NCBI RefSeq assembly: GCF_900090225.1
Contig: NZ_FMHY01000002.1
Span: forward strand, 5,208,001-5,272,000
Direction: 5' to 3'
DNA from: Micromonospora eburnea
GTDB lineage: Bacteria > Actinomycetota > Actinomycetes > Mycobacteriales > Micromonosporaceae
DNA length: 64,000 nucleotides
A program made the position numbers and the translations under genes. The notes beneath the pieces are model-generated. The model ran no database searches and had not been told where the DNA came from. It saw nothing but the letters and a program-made list of their open reading frames with translations. Positions 26,160 through 36,457 of the stretch are shown one piece after another. The stretch's first letter is position 1, and each line of letters starts with the position of its first letter.

Positions 26160-27671
26160 TCAGCGGGCGGCGAGCGGCTGCCGGCCCGGGTCCACCGGCG
26201 CGGGCAGGGCACCCGCCCCGCCGAGGTACGCGTGGATCGCCGCGGCGGCGGCCCGGCCCTCGGCGATCGCCCAGACGATCAGCGACGCGCCCCGGTGCAT
26301 GTCCCCGGCGACGAAGACCCCGTCGGCGTCGGTCTGCCAGTCCGGGCGGGCGTCGACCGCACCCCGGCCGTTGCGGGTCACCCCGAACTGGGCCAGCAGC
26401 GGCTGCTCCTCGGTGCCCTCGAAGCCGATGGCCAGCAGCACCAGGTCGGCCGGCAGCTCCCGCTCGGAGCCGGGCAGCACGGTGATGATCCGCCGGCCGT
26501 CCCGCCTCTGCACGGTCACCTCGGCGATCCGGACCGCCCGCACCTGGCCGGTGCCGTCGTCGACGAACTCCTGCACCGCCACGGCGAAGACCCGCTCGCC
26601 GCCCTCCTCGTGGGCCGGGTAGTTGCGCAGGATCCACGGCCAGGTGGGCCACGGGTCACTGGCGGCGTCCCGGTCGACCGGCGGCTGGGGATAGCGGTCG
26701 AGCTGGTACACGCCGGCCGCGCCCTGCCGGTGCGCCACGCCGAGACAGTCGGCGGCGGTGTCGCCACCACCGATGATCACCACGTGCTTGCCCGCCGCGT
26801 CGATCGGCGTGCCGTCGCTCAGGGTGGCCGGGGCGGGGCGGCCGTCACCCGCCGCCGCGGCGACCACCCGATTGGCGGCCACCAGGTGCGCCATCGCCTG
26901 GTGTACGCCGCGCAGCGCCCGGCCCGGCGTCTCCGGGGTGTCCCGGCCCTGCAACGCGCCGCAGGCCAGCAGCACCGCGTCGTGCTCGGCGCGCAACCGC
27001 TCGGCGGTCACGTCGACGCCCACGTTCACCCCGGTACGGAAGACCACGCCCTCGGCGGCGAGCTGGGCCAGCCGCCGGTCGATGTGGTGCTTCTCCAGCT
27101 TGAAGTCGGGGATGCCGTACCGGAGCAGGCCACCGAGCGCGTCGTCCCGCTCGTACACGGTGACGGCGTGCCCGGCGCGGGCGAGTTGCTGCGCGGCGGC
27201 GAGCCCGGCCGGGCCGGAGCCGACCACGGCGACGGACTTCCCGGTCGGGGCCGGTGCCGGGCGGGGACGCAGCCCACCGCGAGCCACCGCCGCGTCGGCG
27301 ATCTCCACCTCGACCTGCTTGATGGTGACCGGCTGCTGCCCGCCGAGGCCGAGCACACAGGCCGCCTCGCAGGGCGCCGGGCAGAGCCGACCGGTGAACT
27401 CGGGGAAGTTGTTGGTGGCGTGCAGCGAGCCCACCGCGGCGTCCCAGTCGCCGGTCCGGACCAGGTCGTTCCAGTCCGGGATGCGGTTGCCGAGCGGACA
27501 GCCGTCGTGACAGAAGGGGATGCCGCAGTCCATGCAACGGGTGGCCTGCTCGCGGATCAGCTCCTCGCCGGCCGGCGGGTACACCTCCCGCCAGTCCATG
27601 ATCCGCACCGGCACCGGTCGGCGGGCCGGCAGCCGCCGCTCGTAGCGCAGGAAACCGTTCGGGTCAGGCAC
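26160..27671 (-). CDS. gltD: Glutamate synthase small subunit
   Basis: This 503-residue subunit passes electrons from NADPH through FAD and Fe-S clusters to GltB. The N-terminus carries two Cys groups (CMDCGIPFCHDGCPLGN and RLCPAPCEAACVLG) for 4Fe-4S centres. The FAD site is VVGSGPAGLAAAQQLARAG and the NADPH site is VIIGGGDTAADCLG. The GTG start (27669-27671) overlaps the end of gltB by eight bases and is served by GGAGG six bases upstream. The pair makes two glutamates from glutamine and 2-oxoglutarate. Confidence 0.97.
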   Translation of the reverse strand: MPDPNGFLRYERRLPARRPVPVRIMDWREVYPPAGEELIREQATRCMDCGIPFCHDGCPLGNRIPDWNDLVRTGDWDAAVGSLHATNNFPEFTGRLCPAPCEAACVLGLGGQQPVTIKQVEVEIADAAVARGGLRPRPAPAPTGKSVAVVGSGPAGLAAAQQLARAGHAVTVYERDDALGGLLRYGIPDFKLEKHHIDRRLAQLAAEGVVFRTGVNVGVDVTAERLRAEHDAVLLACGALQGRDTPETPGRALRGVHQAMAHLVAANRVVAAAAGDGRPAPATLSDGTPIDAAGKHVVIIGGGDTAADCLGVAHRQGAAGVYQLDRYPQPPVDRDAASDPWPTWPWILRNYPAHEEGGERVFAVAVQEFVDDGTGQVRAVRIAEVTVQRRDGRRIITVLPGSERELPADLVLLAIGFEGTEEQPLLAQFGVTRNGRGAVDARPDWQTDADGVFVAGDMHRGASLIVWAIAEGRAAAAAIHAYLGGAGALPAPVDPGRQPLAAR

Positions 27672-30600
27672 TGGCCACCTCCTGGGCGACCGCCCGCGGG
27701 GCAGGCGGTACCGGCATGGACGAGTTGGACGGCGCCGCGAGGGCGCTCATCACCGCGTCGTCGACGTCACGGCCGGCGGCTTCGGCGGCCCGCATGATCT
27801 CCATCACCCGGCGGTAGTCCCGGGGCACCACCGCGGTGAACTCCTCCACCGCCTCCGGCCAGCGCTTCAGCAGCTCCCCGGCGACCGCCGAGTCGGTCTC
27901 GGCGAAGTGCCGCTGCACGAGGTCGTGCAGCCGGTCCCGCTCCTCGTCGCGCAACGGCGACAGGTCGACCAGCTCGGCGTTGACCAGCCGCCGGTCGAGC
28001 CGGTGCACGAACGCGGTGCCACCGGACATGCCGGCGGCGAAGTTACGCCCGGTCGGCCCGAGCACCACCACCGTGCCGCCGGTCATGTACTCGCAGCCGT
28101 GGTCGCCGACACCCTCGACGACGGCCACCGCGCCGGAGTTGCGTACCGCGAACCGCTCGCCGACCCGGCCACGCAGGAACATCTCGCCACCGGTGGCCCC
28201 GTACAGGATGGTGTTGCCGGCGATGATCTGGTCCTCGGCCCGCTCCCCCGGCCGGGCCGCGCCGTCCGCGAAGGGCGCGGCCGGGTCCGGACGGACGATG
28301 ACCCGTCCGCCGGAGAGGCCCTTGCCGACATAGTCGTTGGCGTCGCCGTACAGCCGCAGGGTGACCCCGGGCGGCAGGAACGCGCCGAACGACTGGCCGG
28401 CGGTGCCGCGCAACAGGAACTCGATGGTGTCGGTGGGCAGGCCGGCGCCACCGAACCGGCGGGTCACCTCGCCGCCGAGCATCGCGCCGACGCTGCGGTG
28501 CTCGTTGCGGACCGCCACCTCGGCCCGGACCGGTACGGGCTCCGGCGTCTCGGCGTCGGCCGCCTCCGCCTCGGAAACCGGGGCCCGCAGCGCCGGCTCG
28601 GCCAGGGCGATGAGCTGGTTGTCCAGGGCCAGCTCCAGGCCGTGGTCCTGGGCCCGGACGCCGCGCCGGGCCGCGCCCTCGGGCAGCTCGGGCAGGTGCA
28701 GCACCCGGCTCAGGTCGAGCCCGTGGCCCTTCCAGTGGTCGATGGCTTCGGTGACGTCGAGCAGCTCGGCGTGCCCGATCGCCTCCTCGACGCTGCGGAA
28801 GCCCAGCTCGGCCAGATAGCCCCGAACCTCCTCGGCGAGGAAGAGGAAGAAGTTCTCCACGAACTCCGGCCGGCCGGTGAAGCGCTCGCGCAGCACCGGA
28901 TTCTGGGTGGCGATGCCGACCGGGCAGGTGTCCAGGTGGCAGACCCGCATCATCACGCAGCCCTCGACGATCAGCGGGGCGGTGGCGAAGCCGAACTCCT
29001 CCGCGCCGAGCAGCGCCGCGATCAGCACGTCCCGGCCGGTCTTGAGCTGGCCGTCGACCTGCACGGTGACCCGGTCGCGGAGCCGGTTGAGCAGCAGGGT
29101 CTGCTGCGCCTCGGCCAGGCCCAGCTCCCACGGGGTGCCGGCGTGCTTGAGCGAGTTGAGCGGGGACGCGCCGGTGCCGCCGTCGTGGCCGGAGATCAGG
29201 ATGACGTCCGCCTTGAGCTTGGCGACGCCCGCCGCCACCGTGCCCACGCCGACCTCGCTGACCAGCTTGACGTGCACCCGGGCGGCCGGGTTGACGCACT
29301 TGAGGTCGTGTACGAGCTGGGCCAGGTCCTCGATGGAGTAGATGTCGTGGTGCGGCGGCGGGGAGATCAGGCCGACGCCCGGGGTGGCGTGCCGGGTACG
29401 CGCGATCCACGGCCAGACCTTGTTGCCGGGGAGCTGGCCGCCCTCGCCGGGCTTGGCGCCCTGGGCCATCTTGATCTGGAGGTCATCGGCGTTGACCAGG
29501 TATTCGCTGGTCACGCCGAACCGGCCACTGGCGATCTGCTTCACCGCCGAACGGCGGCGTGGATCGTACAGCCGCTCGACGTCCTCACCGCCCTCGCCCG
29601 TGTTGGACTTGCCGCCGAGGCGGTTCATCGCGATGGCCAGGGTCTCGTGCGCCTCCGCCGAGATCGACCCGTACGACATGGCGCCGGTGGCGAACCGCTT
29701 GACGATCTCGCTGGCCGGCTCCACCTCGTCCAGCGGCACCGGTGGGCGTACGCCGGTGCGCAGGGTGAACAGGCCGCGCAGCGAGCCGGCCCGCGCGGCC
29801 AGCTCGTCGACCTTGGCGGTGTACTGCCGGAAGACGTCGTACTGGCGGCTGCGGGTGGCGTGCTGGAGCAGGAAGACCGTCTCCGGGTTGAACAGGTGCA
29901 GCTCGCCCTCGCGGCGCCACTGGTACTCGCCGCCGACCTCCAGCCGGTCGGTGGGCTGCGCGCCGGGCGCCGGCCAGGCCAGGGCGTGCCGGGCGGCCAC
30001 CTCGGCGTGGATCTCGGCCAGCCCGACGCCGCCGATCGTGCTCGGGGTGCCCCGGAAATACCGCTCGACCAGGCGGGTGTCCAGGCCGACCGCCTCGAAC
30101 ACCTGCGCCCCGCAGTACGACGAGACCGTCGAGATGCCCATCTTCGACATGATCTTCAGGACGCCCTTGCCGAGCGCCTTGACGTAGTTGCGGACCGCCT
30201 TCCCGGGTTCGACACCGACCAACGCGCCGGTGGAGATCATGTCCTCCACCGACTCGAAGGCCAGGTACGGGTTGACCGCCGCCGCGCCGTAGCCGATCAA
30301 CACGGCCGCGTGGTGCACCTCGCGGCAGTCGCCGGACTCCACGATCAGCGCCACCTGGGTACGGGTCTGCTCGCGGACCAGGTGCTGGTGAACCGCCGCG
30401 GTGAGCAGCAGCGACGGGATCGGGGCCAGGTCGGCGTTGGAGTCCCGGTCGGAGAGCACCAGGATCCGGACGCCGTCCTCGATCGCCTCGGATACGTGCC
30501 GGCAGATCTCGGTGAGCCGCGCCTTGATGCCCTTGGCGCCCTCCCGGAGCCGGTAGAGCCCGGAGACCCGGACCGCCTTGAAACCGGGCAGGTCGCCGTC

Positions 30601-32379
30601 CTCGTCGATGGAGAGGATCTTGGCCAGCTCGTCGTTGTCGATCACCGGGTACGGCAGGACGATCTGCCGGCAGCTCGCCGGGCCCGGGTCGAGCAGGTTG
30701 CCCTCCGGCCCGATGGTCGACGCCAGGCTGGTCACCAACTCCTCCCGGATCGCGTCCAGCGGCGGGTTGGTGACCTGGGCGAAGAGCTGGTGGAAGTAGT
30801 CGTAGAGCAGCCGCGGCCGGGTGGACAGCGGGGCGATCGGGGTGTCCGTGCCCATCGAGCCGATCGGCTCCGCGCCGCTGCGGGCCATCGGGGCGAGCAG
30901 GATCTTCAGCTCCTCCTCGGTGTAGCCGAAGGTCTGCTGCCGGCGGCGTACCGAGTCGTGGGTGTAGACGATGTGCTCGCGCGGCGGCAGCTCGTCCAGG
31001 CCGATCAGGCCGGCGTGCAGCCACTCGCCGTACGGCCGGGCGGCGGCCAGCTCCGTCTTGATCTCGTCGTCGTGCACGATCCGGCCGGCGACCGTGTCGA
31101 CCAGGAACATCTTCCCGGGTTGGAGGCGGCCCTTGGCGACCACGGTGGCCGGGTTGAGGTCGAGCACACCCGCCTCGCTGCCCAGCACCACCAGCCCGTC
31201 GGCGGTGCGCCACCAACGGCCGGGGCGCAGGCCGTTGCGGTCCAACACCGCGCCGACGATCTCCCCGTCGGTGAAGGCGACCGAGGCGGGCCCGTCCCAC
31301 GGCTCCATCAGGCTGGCGTGGAAGCGGTAGAAGGCGGCCTTGTCGGCGCGCATGCCCGGGTCGTTCTCCCACGCTTCGGGGATCATCATGAGCACCGCGT
31401 GCGGCAGGCTCCGCCCGGCCAGGTGCAGCAGTTCGAGGACCTCGTCGAAGTTGGCCGAGTCGGAGGCGTCCGGGGTGCAGACCGGGAAGACCCGGCGGAG
31501 GTTGCCGGGAATGTCGGCGGTACGCAACATCGACTCGCGCGCCTGCATCCAGTTCCGGTTGCCGCGAATCGTGTTGATCTCGCCGTTGTGGGCGATGAAC
31601 CGGTACGGGTGGGCCAGCGGCCAGGACGGGAAGGTGTTGGTCGAGAAGCGCGAGTGCACCAGGGCGATCGCGCTGACCATCCGCTCGTCGGTCAGCTCGG
31701 GATAGAACGCGGGCAGTTGGTCGGGGGTGAGCATGCCCTTCCAGACCATGGTCCGCGCGGACAGCGACGGGAAGTACGCGGGCACGCCCCGTTCGGCGGT
31801 CTCCCGCTCGGCCTGCTTGCGTACGCAGAACGCCACCCGGTCGAGGTCGAGCCCGGTGAGTGGGGAGCCGGCCGGGCCGGCGGGCGCCGCGGTGAGCCGG
31901 TGCGCGACGAGGAACAGCTGCCGGACCCGGGGCATCGCCGCCAGGGCGGTCTCGCCGAGGCCGCTCGGGTCGGTGGGAACGTCCCGCCAGCCGAGGACCG
32001 CCGCCCCCTCGACCAGGGCGTACTTCTCCACCACCTGGCGGGCCCGGGCCTCGGCCGCGTCGTCGTCGGGGAGGAAGACCAGGCCGGTGGCGTACTGGCC
32101 GGCGGGCGGCAGCGGGAAGCCGGCGACCGCGCGCAGGAACGCGTCCGGCACCTGCATCATGATCCCGGCGCCGTCGCCGGTGTTGTGCTCCGCGCCCCGG
32201 GCGCCCCGGTGGTCCAACCGGCGCAGCGCCGCAAGACCCCGCGCGACCACCCCGTGCGAGCGGCGGCCGTGCAGGTCGGCCACGAAGGCCACCCCGCAGG
32301 CGTCGTGCTCGTAGACGGGGTCGTAGAGCCCCTTCTTCTCGGGGGTCGGCGGTGGGGTGAGAGGGTACGGAAAGGCCAC
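27664..32379 (-). CDS. gltB: Glutamate synthase large subunit
   Basis: The 1571-residue subunit has four expected parts. The class II amidotransferase domain has its nucleophile Cys in YEHDACGVAF (Cys28, which becomes residue 1 after removal of a propeptide). A central domain follows. The FMN-binding synthase domain contains GAKPGEGGQLPG and ISGHDGGTGASPL. The 3Fe-4S cysteines are in CVMMRVCHLDTCPVG. The C-terminal beta-helix is rich in GG turns (MTGGTVVVLG). GTG at 32379 is chosen because AGGAGG lies four bases upstream; a GTG at 32397 would add six residues. Divergent from a GNAT gene. Confidence 0.97.
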   Translation of the reverse strand: MAFPYPLTPPPTPEKKGLYDPVYEHDACGVAFVADLHGRRSHGVVARGLAALRRLDHRGARGAEHNTGDGAGIMMQVPDAFLRAVAGFPLPPAGQYATGLVFLPDDDAAEARARQVVEKYALVEGAAVLGWRDVPTDPSGLGETALAAMPRVRQLFLVAHRLTAAPAGPAGSPLTGLDLDRVAFCVRKQAERETAERGVPAYFPSLSARTMVWKGMLTPDQLPAFYPELTDERMVSAIALVHSRFSTNTFPSWPLAHPYRFIAHNGEINTIRGNRNWMQARESMLRTADIPGNLRRVFPVCTPDASDSANFDEVLELLHLAGRSLPHAVLMMIPEAWENDPGMRADKAAFYRFHASLMEPWDGPASVAFTDGEIVGAVLDRNGLRPGRWWRTADGLVVLGSEAGVLDLNPATVVAKGRLQPGKMFLVDTVAGRIVHDDEIKTELAAARPYGEWLHAGLIGLDELPPREHIVYTHDSVRRRQQTFGYTEEELKILLAPMARSGAEPIGSMGTDTPIAPLSTRPRLLYDYFHQLFAQVTNPPLDAIREELVTSLASTIGPEGNLLDPGPASCRQIVLPYPVIDNDELAKILSIDEDGDLPGFKAVRVSGLYRLREGAKGIKARLTEICRHVSEAIEDGVRILVLSDRDSNADLAPIPSLLLTAAVHQHLVREQTRTQVALIVESGDCREVHHAAVLIGYGAAAVNPYLAFESVEDMISTGALVGVEPGKAVRNYVKALGKGVLKIMSKMGISTVSSYCGAQVFEAVGLDTRLVERYFRGTPSTIGGVGLAEIHAEVAARHALAWPAPGAQPTDRLEVGGEYQWRREGELHLFNPETVFLLQHATRSRQYDVFRQYTAKVDELAARAGSLRGLFTLRTGVRPPVPLDEVEPASEIVKRFATGAMSYGSISAEAHETLAIAMNRLGGKSNTGEGGEDVERLYDPRRRSAVKQIASGRFGVTSEYLVNADDLQIKMAQGAKPGEGGQLPGNKVWPWIARTRHATPGVGLISPPPHHDIYSIEDLAQLVHDLKCVNPAARVHVKLVSEVGVGTVAAGVAKLKADVILISGHDGGTGASPLNSLKHAGTPWELGLAEAQQTLLLNRLRDRVTVQVDGQLKTGRDVLIAALLGAEEFGFATAPLIVEGCVMMRVCHLDTCPVGIATQNPVLRERFTGRPEFVENFFLFLAEEVRGYLAELGFRSVEEAIGHAELLDVTEAIDHWKGHGLDLSRVLHLPELPEGAARRGVRAQDHGLELALDNQLIALAEPALRAPVSEAEAADAETPEPVPVRAEVAVRNEHRSVGAMLGGEVTRRFGGAGLPTDTIEFLLRGTAGQSFGAFLPPGVTLRLYGDANDYVGKGLSGGRVIVRPDPAAPFADGAARPGERAEDQIIAGNTILYGATGGEMFLRGRVGERFAVRNSGAVAVVEGVGDHGCEYMTGGTVVVLGPTGRNFAAGMSGGTAFVHRLDRRLVNAELVDLSPLRDEERDRLHDLVQRHFAETDSAVAGELLKRWPEAVEEFTAVVPRDYRRVMEIMRAAEAAGRDVDDAVMSALAAPSNSSMPVPPAPRAVAQEVASA

Positions 32380-32525
32380 CGGGCCTCCTGACGTCACTCA
32401 GTGGGATGTTGTTGCGGGACGACGTCGGCCCTTGCTGGCTAATTGAGTCTACGTTAGGGCGAGGGACGCAAGGCCAGTGCAGATTGATCACACCTTCCAA
32501 ACTCTGGGACGTGTAGTCTCGCGCC

Positions 32526-33371
32526 GTGGATGTTGCACGCGCTGAGACGTTTGGCCGGTTGGAGCGCTTCTACGACGCGGTGCCCCGCGACGGCGCCCGT
32601 GTCGAGGAGTACGGCCCGCTGGTGCTCTTCGTCCGTGACGGTGCCGGATGGCCGTTCTACGCCCGCCCCCGGCTGGACGCGACCGAGCCGCCCACGCTGG
32701 CCGACGTGAACGCCGTCCGGGCCCGGCAACGGGAGCTGGGCCTGCCAGAGGCGTTCGAGTGGGTGCACGAGGTCAGCCCGGATCTGCTGGCCGTGGCCCG
32801 CTCGGCGGGGCTGTCCGTGCTGGAGGCGCCGCTGATGGTGCTGGACCCGGCCCACCTGCCCGACCCGGCGACGCTCAGCGACGTACCGGTGCGGGTCCTC
32901 GACCCGGCCGACCCGGGCTTCCCGGCGGACGTGGCGGCCCACCGGGCCATCGCGACCGTCGGCTTCTCCAGCGGCGGCACCGCCCGGGGCGAGGCCGGGC
33001 CGGCCGAGCGGGACGCCGCGATCCCCCCGCTGGACGTGGCCGCGCTGGAGGAGGAGGCCACCCGGATCGCCGACGGGCGGCGGGTCTCCGCACTCGCCGA
33101 GACGCCGGAGCAGGGCCCGCTGGCCAGCGGGGCGGCGATGCGGGTCGGCGACGTGGCGGAGATCGCCGGGGTGGCCACCCTCCCGGCGGCCCGTCGGCGC
33201 GGCCTCGGCGCGGCGGTCACCGCCACCCTCGCCCGCGAACTGCGTGCCGCCGGCACCGACCTGGTCTTCCTCTCCGCCGGCAGCGAGGACATCGCCCGGG
33301 TCTACCTGCGGGTCGGCTTCCGCCGGGTCGGCACCGCCTGCATCGCCGAGCCCGCCGCCCTCGTCGGCTGA
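32526..33371 (+). CDS. GNAT family N-acetyltransferase
   Basis: The 281-residue protein carries a C-terminal GNAT domain. The acetyl-CoA pyrophosphate loop is seen in IAGVATLPAARRRGLGAAV, and the final strand region is VYLRVGFRRVGTACIAEP. The N-terminal half (about 100 residues) is not recognised and may position the substrate. The GTG start at 32526 is about 146 bases from the divergent gltB start. The acceptor substrate is unknown. Confidence 0.85.
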   Translation: MDVARAETFGRLERFYDAVPRDGARVEEYGPLVLFVRDGAGWPFYARPRLDATEPPTLADVNAVRARQRELGLPEAFEWVHEVSPDLLAVARSAGLSVLEAPLMVLDPAHLPDPATLSDVPVRVLDPADPGFPADVAAHRAIATVGFSSGGTARGEAGPAERDAAIPPLDVAALEEEATRIADGRRVSALAETPEQGPLASGAAMRVGDVAEIAGVATLPAARRRGLGAAVTATLARELRAAGTDLVFLSAGSEDIARVYLRVGFRRVGTACIAEPAALVG

Positions 33372-33387
33372 CCCGGCGGCGCCCCGA

Positions 33388-34575
33388 TCAGGTGGGCGGC
33401 TGCCAGGAGGCGGCAGCCGCGGCGGCCGTGTTGCGCAGCCGCGGGCTGATCGTGCCGAGGGCGGCGTCGCGGGCGCGCAGCGCCAGCCGGCCCCGGGTCT
33501 GCAGCACGGCCGACATCCGCCGGGTCTGGCGCACCATGGTCGCCGCGCGGGGCCGGCGCAGCCGGTCGTACGCGGCCAACGCATCGGGCAGCCGGGACTC
33601 GCGCAGCAGTGCGGAGAGCGTCGCCGCATCCTCGAAGGCGAGGCAGGCGCCCTGCCCGAGGTGCGGCGGCATGGCGTGCGCGGCGTCCCCGAGCAGCACC
33701 ACCCCGCCCGGCCCGGCCGGGAAGCCGTACGACCGGGGCAGCGGGCGCAGCTCGCGGATCTCCCGCTGCACCAGGTCGGCCGGGTCGGTGGCGTCGAGCA
33801 GCTCGGCGATCGGCGCGGGCCAGCCCGCGTACCAGCGCTTGAGCAGGGCGAGCTGGGTCTCCGGCGACTCCGGGCGGGGGGCGCCGGCGGCGGTGGCCAC
33901 CCAGTAGACGCCGCCCCGGCGGGAGGTGCCCGCCGTGCCCCGTTCGCCCAGCGAGGCGGCCACGAAGCGGTAGCCGGCGCCCAGCGTCTCCCCGAACACC
34001 GGCTGGTCGACCGCGAGCTGCGGGACCCGGTACCAGGGGATGACGGCCCGCCAGGCGGCGCAGCCGGAACTGACCACCGCCGCCTCCGGGGCGAGCTGCC
34101 GGCGGAGCTCGCTGTCGGCGCCGTCGGCCACGATCACCAGATCCGCCGTCACGGTGTGCCGGCCGTCGCCGACCCCGGGGCGCTCCCCCGGCACCGCCCG
34201 CACCGTCCGCACGGTCACACCGGTGCGTAGCTCCACCTGGTCGCCCAGGCCGGCGATGAGCGCGTCGTGCAGGTCCTCCCGGTGCACCACCACCGGCATC
34301 CGCTCGGCCGGCATGGGGCGGGGCTGCGCCAGCCAGTGCCCGTCGGGCCGGCGTACCCCGCCGTCGGGGACCGGGGTGGCGATCGCGTCCAGCCCCGCGC
34401 CGAGGCCGAGGGCGCGCAGCGCGCGTACCCCGTTGGGCCAGAGCATGACGGCGGCCGGCTCCGGGCGGACCCGGTCGGCCCGTTCGAGGAGGGTGACCCG
34501 CCACCCGGAGCGGGCCAGCGCGCCGGCCACCGCCAGGCCGCCGAGGCCGGCGCCGACCACCACCGCGGTTCGCAT
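33388..34575 (-). CDS. FAD-dependent monooxygenase (PHBH/UbiH type)
   Basis: The 395-residue flavoprotein has the three classical group A monooxygenase motifs. These are the N-terminal VVVGAGLGGLAVAGALARSG, the DG motif ADLVIVADGADSELRR, and the GD motif VVLLGDAAHAMPPHLGQGACL. It would use NAD(P)H and oxygen to hydroxylate or epoxidise an organic substrate. No pathway partner is adjacent. It follows lgt by 11 bases on the same strand and may be cotranscribed. Confidence 0.88.
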   Translation of the reverse strand: MRTAVVVGAGLGGLAVAGALARSGWRVTLLERADRVRPEPAAVMLWPNGVRALRALGLGAGLDAIATPVPDGGVRRPDGHWLAQPRPMPAERMPVVVHREDLHDALIAGLGDQVELRTGVTVRTVRAVPGERPGVGDGRHTVTADLVIVADGADSELRRQLAPEAAVVSSGCAAWRAVIPWYRVPQLAVDQPVFGETLGAGYRFVAASLGERGTAGTSRRGGVYWVATAAGAPRPESPETQLALLKRWYAGWPAPIAELLDATDPADLVQREIRELRPLPRSYGFPAGPGGVVLLGDAAHAMPPHLGQGACLAFEDAATLSALLRESRLPDALAAYDRLRRPRAATMVRQTRRMSAVLQTRGRLALRARDAALGTISPRLRNTAAAAAASWQPPT

Positions 34576-34586
34576 GGCTCCCCCGC

Positions 34587-35744
34587 TCAACTGTCCCGGT
34601 CGCGGGCCGCCGCCGGGGCTTCGTCGCCCGTCTCGGCACCGGTGCGGGCGACCGCCTCGGCGCTGGGCTCGGCGTCGCCGTCGGCGTCCGTCGGCGGCTC
34701 CTCGTCGGCCACCGGCGGCTCCTCGTCGGGAACCGCACCGGTCTCCCGGTACGCGCGGAACGGCTCCTCGCCGACCACCCGGTAGCCCTCCGGCGCGACC
34801 GTGCCCGACCCGGCCTCCCGGGCGGAGAGATCGACCTGCGACACGTCGCCGCCTGCGGGCGGAACCGGGGTGGCCGGGGCGCCGAGCGGGATCAGGTACT
34901 CGCGGGGGCCACGGACCCGCACGAAATAGGCCAGCGCGCCCAGGAAGACCAGCCCCGCGGTCCACACGTTCAGCCGCAGGCCGAGGAGGTGGGTGGCCTC
35001 GTCGGTGCGCATCATCTCGATCCAGAACCGGCCCGCCGTGTAGCCCATCACGTAGAGCGCGAACGCCCGGCCCCGGCCGAACCGCAGCTTCCGGTCGAGG
35101 AAGTAGACCAGCGCGGCGACGCCGACGTTCCAGAGCGCCTCGTAGAGGAAGGTCGGTTGGTAGAGACCCGGCAGGAGGACGGCGTTTCCGGCGTCGTCAC
35201 GCAACGCGTGGCCCGGATTGTCCGGATCCATCACGTGCACCTGGAGGCCCCAGGGCAGGCTGGTGCGGCCGCCGTACAGCTCGTTGTTGAACCAGTTACC
35301 GAGCCGGCCGACCGCCTGGGCCAGCGGCAGGCCCGGGGCCAGCGCGTCGGCCGCCACCGTGAGCGGGAGGCCGAGCTGGCGCACCGCGATCCAGGCCCCG
35401 AGCGCGCCACCGGCGATCGCGCCCCAGATACCGAGCCCACCCTCCCAGATGGCGAACGCCTTGAGTGGCTCGCCACCGGTGCCGAAATACTTCTCCGGCG
35501 AGGTGATCACGTGGTAGATCCGGGCGCCGACGATGCCGGCCGGCACCGCCCAGACGGCGATGTCGAGCACCGCACCGGGGGCGACGCCGCGCTGGCGCAG
35601 CCGGTACTCGGTCACCACACCGGCCAACACGATGCCGGCGATGATGCAGAGCGCGTACGCCCGGATCGGAAACGGTCCGAGCTGCCAGACGGCGGTGCTG
35701 GGGCTGGGCAGGGCCGCCAGTGGGGTCATCGGGGCGAGGGTCAC
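34587..35744 (-). CDS. lgt: Prolipoprotein diacylglyceryl transferase
   Basis: This integral membrane enzyme adds diacylglycerol to the lipobox cysteine of preprolipoproteins, the first step of lipoprotein maturation. The family signature is AQAVGRLGNWFNNELYGG, followed by RPTFLYE-like QPTFLYEALWN. Seven hydrophobic segments are visible. The GTG at 35744 (MTLAPMTPL) is preferred; ATG at 35729 is the alternative. A charged, low-complexity cytoplasmic tail of about 90 residues follows the last membrane segment, as in other actinobacterial Lgt proteins. It lies downstream of trpA in position, as in mycobacteria, but a Nudix gene has been inserted between. Confidence 0.95.
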   Translation of the reverse strand: MTLAPMTPLAALPSPSTAVWQLGPFPIRAYALCIIAGIVLAGVVTEYRLRQRGVAPGAVLDIAVWAVPAGIVGARIYHVITSPEKYFGTGGEPLKAFAIWEGGLGIWGAIAGGALGAWIAVRQLGLPLTVAADALAPGLPLAQAVGRLGNWFNNELYGGRTSLPWGLQVHVMDPDNPGHALRDDAGNAVLLPGLYQPTFLYEALWNVGVAALVYFLDRKLRFGRGRAFALYVMGYTAGRFWIEMMRTDEATHLLGLRLNVWTAGLVFLGALAYFVRVRGPREYLIPLGAPATPVPPAGGDVSQVDLSAREAGSGTVAPEGYRVVGEEPFRAYRETGAVPDEEPPVADEEPPTDADGDAEPSAEAVARTGAETGDEAPAAARDRDS

Positions 35745-35846
35745 GGGTGAACACGCTACCCGTGCGGAGGGCACTTCCGGCACCCCGGTCGGCCCGCTTC
35801 GCGGGTCGCCTGACTTCTGCCTCGCGCGGTCGTAGGCTCGTTCTCC

Positions 35847-36440
35847 GTGAGCACGCTCATCTGGGCGGTCGCCGTGGTCGTCACCGACCGGGCCGGCCGG
35901 GTGCTGCTCTGCCGGCGCTCTGCGGGCGGCCGGCGCTGGGCGTTGCCGGGCGGGCGGCTGCGCCGCGACGAGAGCCCGATCCCGGCGGCCGTACGCGAGG
36001 TCCGCGCGGAGACCGGCTGGCACGTCGAGCTGGTCGACCTGGTGGGCCTCTACCGGCTCGACGACCCGGCCGCTCCCCCACCACCGGCGGGCCGTCGCGG
36101 GCCCCTGCCGGACGTGCTGGTGCACGTGTTCCGCGCCCGGACCCGCGGCGACGCGCCGGCCGCCACTGGGATCGGCGGCTGCCAGTCGGGCTGGCACCCG
36201 CCGGACGCGCTGCCCGAGGCACTGACCCCGACCACTCGCGCCGCCCTCGCCGACGCCCTGGCCGGCCGGGCCGGGGTGCTGAGGGAGTCCGTACCGGAGC
36301 CGCTCCCCACCGGCGTACAGGAGGCCGGCGGGGACACCGACCCGGCCGGCCACCCGGGTCCTGCGCCCGACCCGCGTCCTCCCGGCCCGCGTCCTCCCGG
36401 CCCGCGGTCCCCCGGCCCGCTGGGGTCCGGTCGGCGCTGA
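35847..36440 (+). CDS. Nudix hydrolase with low-complexity C-terminal tail
   Basis: The 197-residue protein contains a Nudix box (about residues 33-54: GRLRRDE, then REVRAETGW). One of the two glutamates of the usual REUXEEXGU pattern is Ala, while the final metal-binding Glu is kept. The N-terminus (STLIWAVAVVVTDRAGRVLL) forms the first strand. The last 45 residues repeat PGPRPP-like units and look disordered. It would hydrolyse a nucleoside diphosphate linked to another moiety; the substrate is unknown. Confidence 0.83.
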   Translation: MSTLIWAVAVVVTDRAGRVLLCRRSAGGRRWALPGGRLRRDESPIPAAVREVRAETGWHVELVDLVGLYRLDDPAAPPPPAGRRGPLPDVLVHVFRARTRGDAPAATGIGGCQSGWHPPDALPEALTPTTRAALADALAGRAGVLRESVPEPLPTGVQEAGGDTDPAGHPGPAPDPRPPGPRPPGPRSPGPLGSGRR

Positions 36441-36457
36441 GGCCGGCGCTCAAGGGG

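Noticed and set aside
27907..32391. Very long open frame antisense to gltB
   Set aside because: It mirrors gltB for nearly its whole length, shows no recognisable domain and is rich in Arg/Gly/Val/Asp as expected from an antisense frame at high GC.
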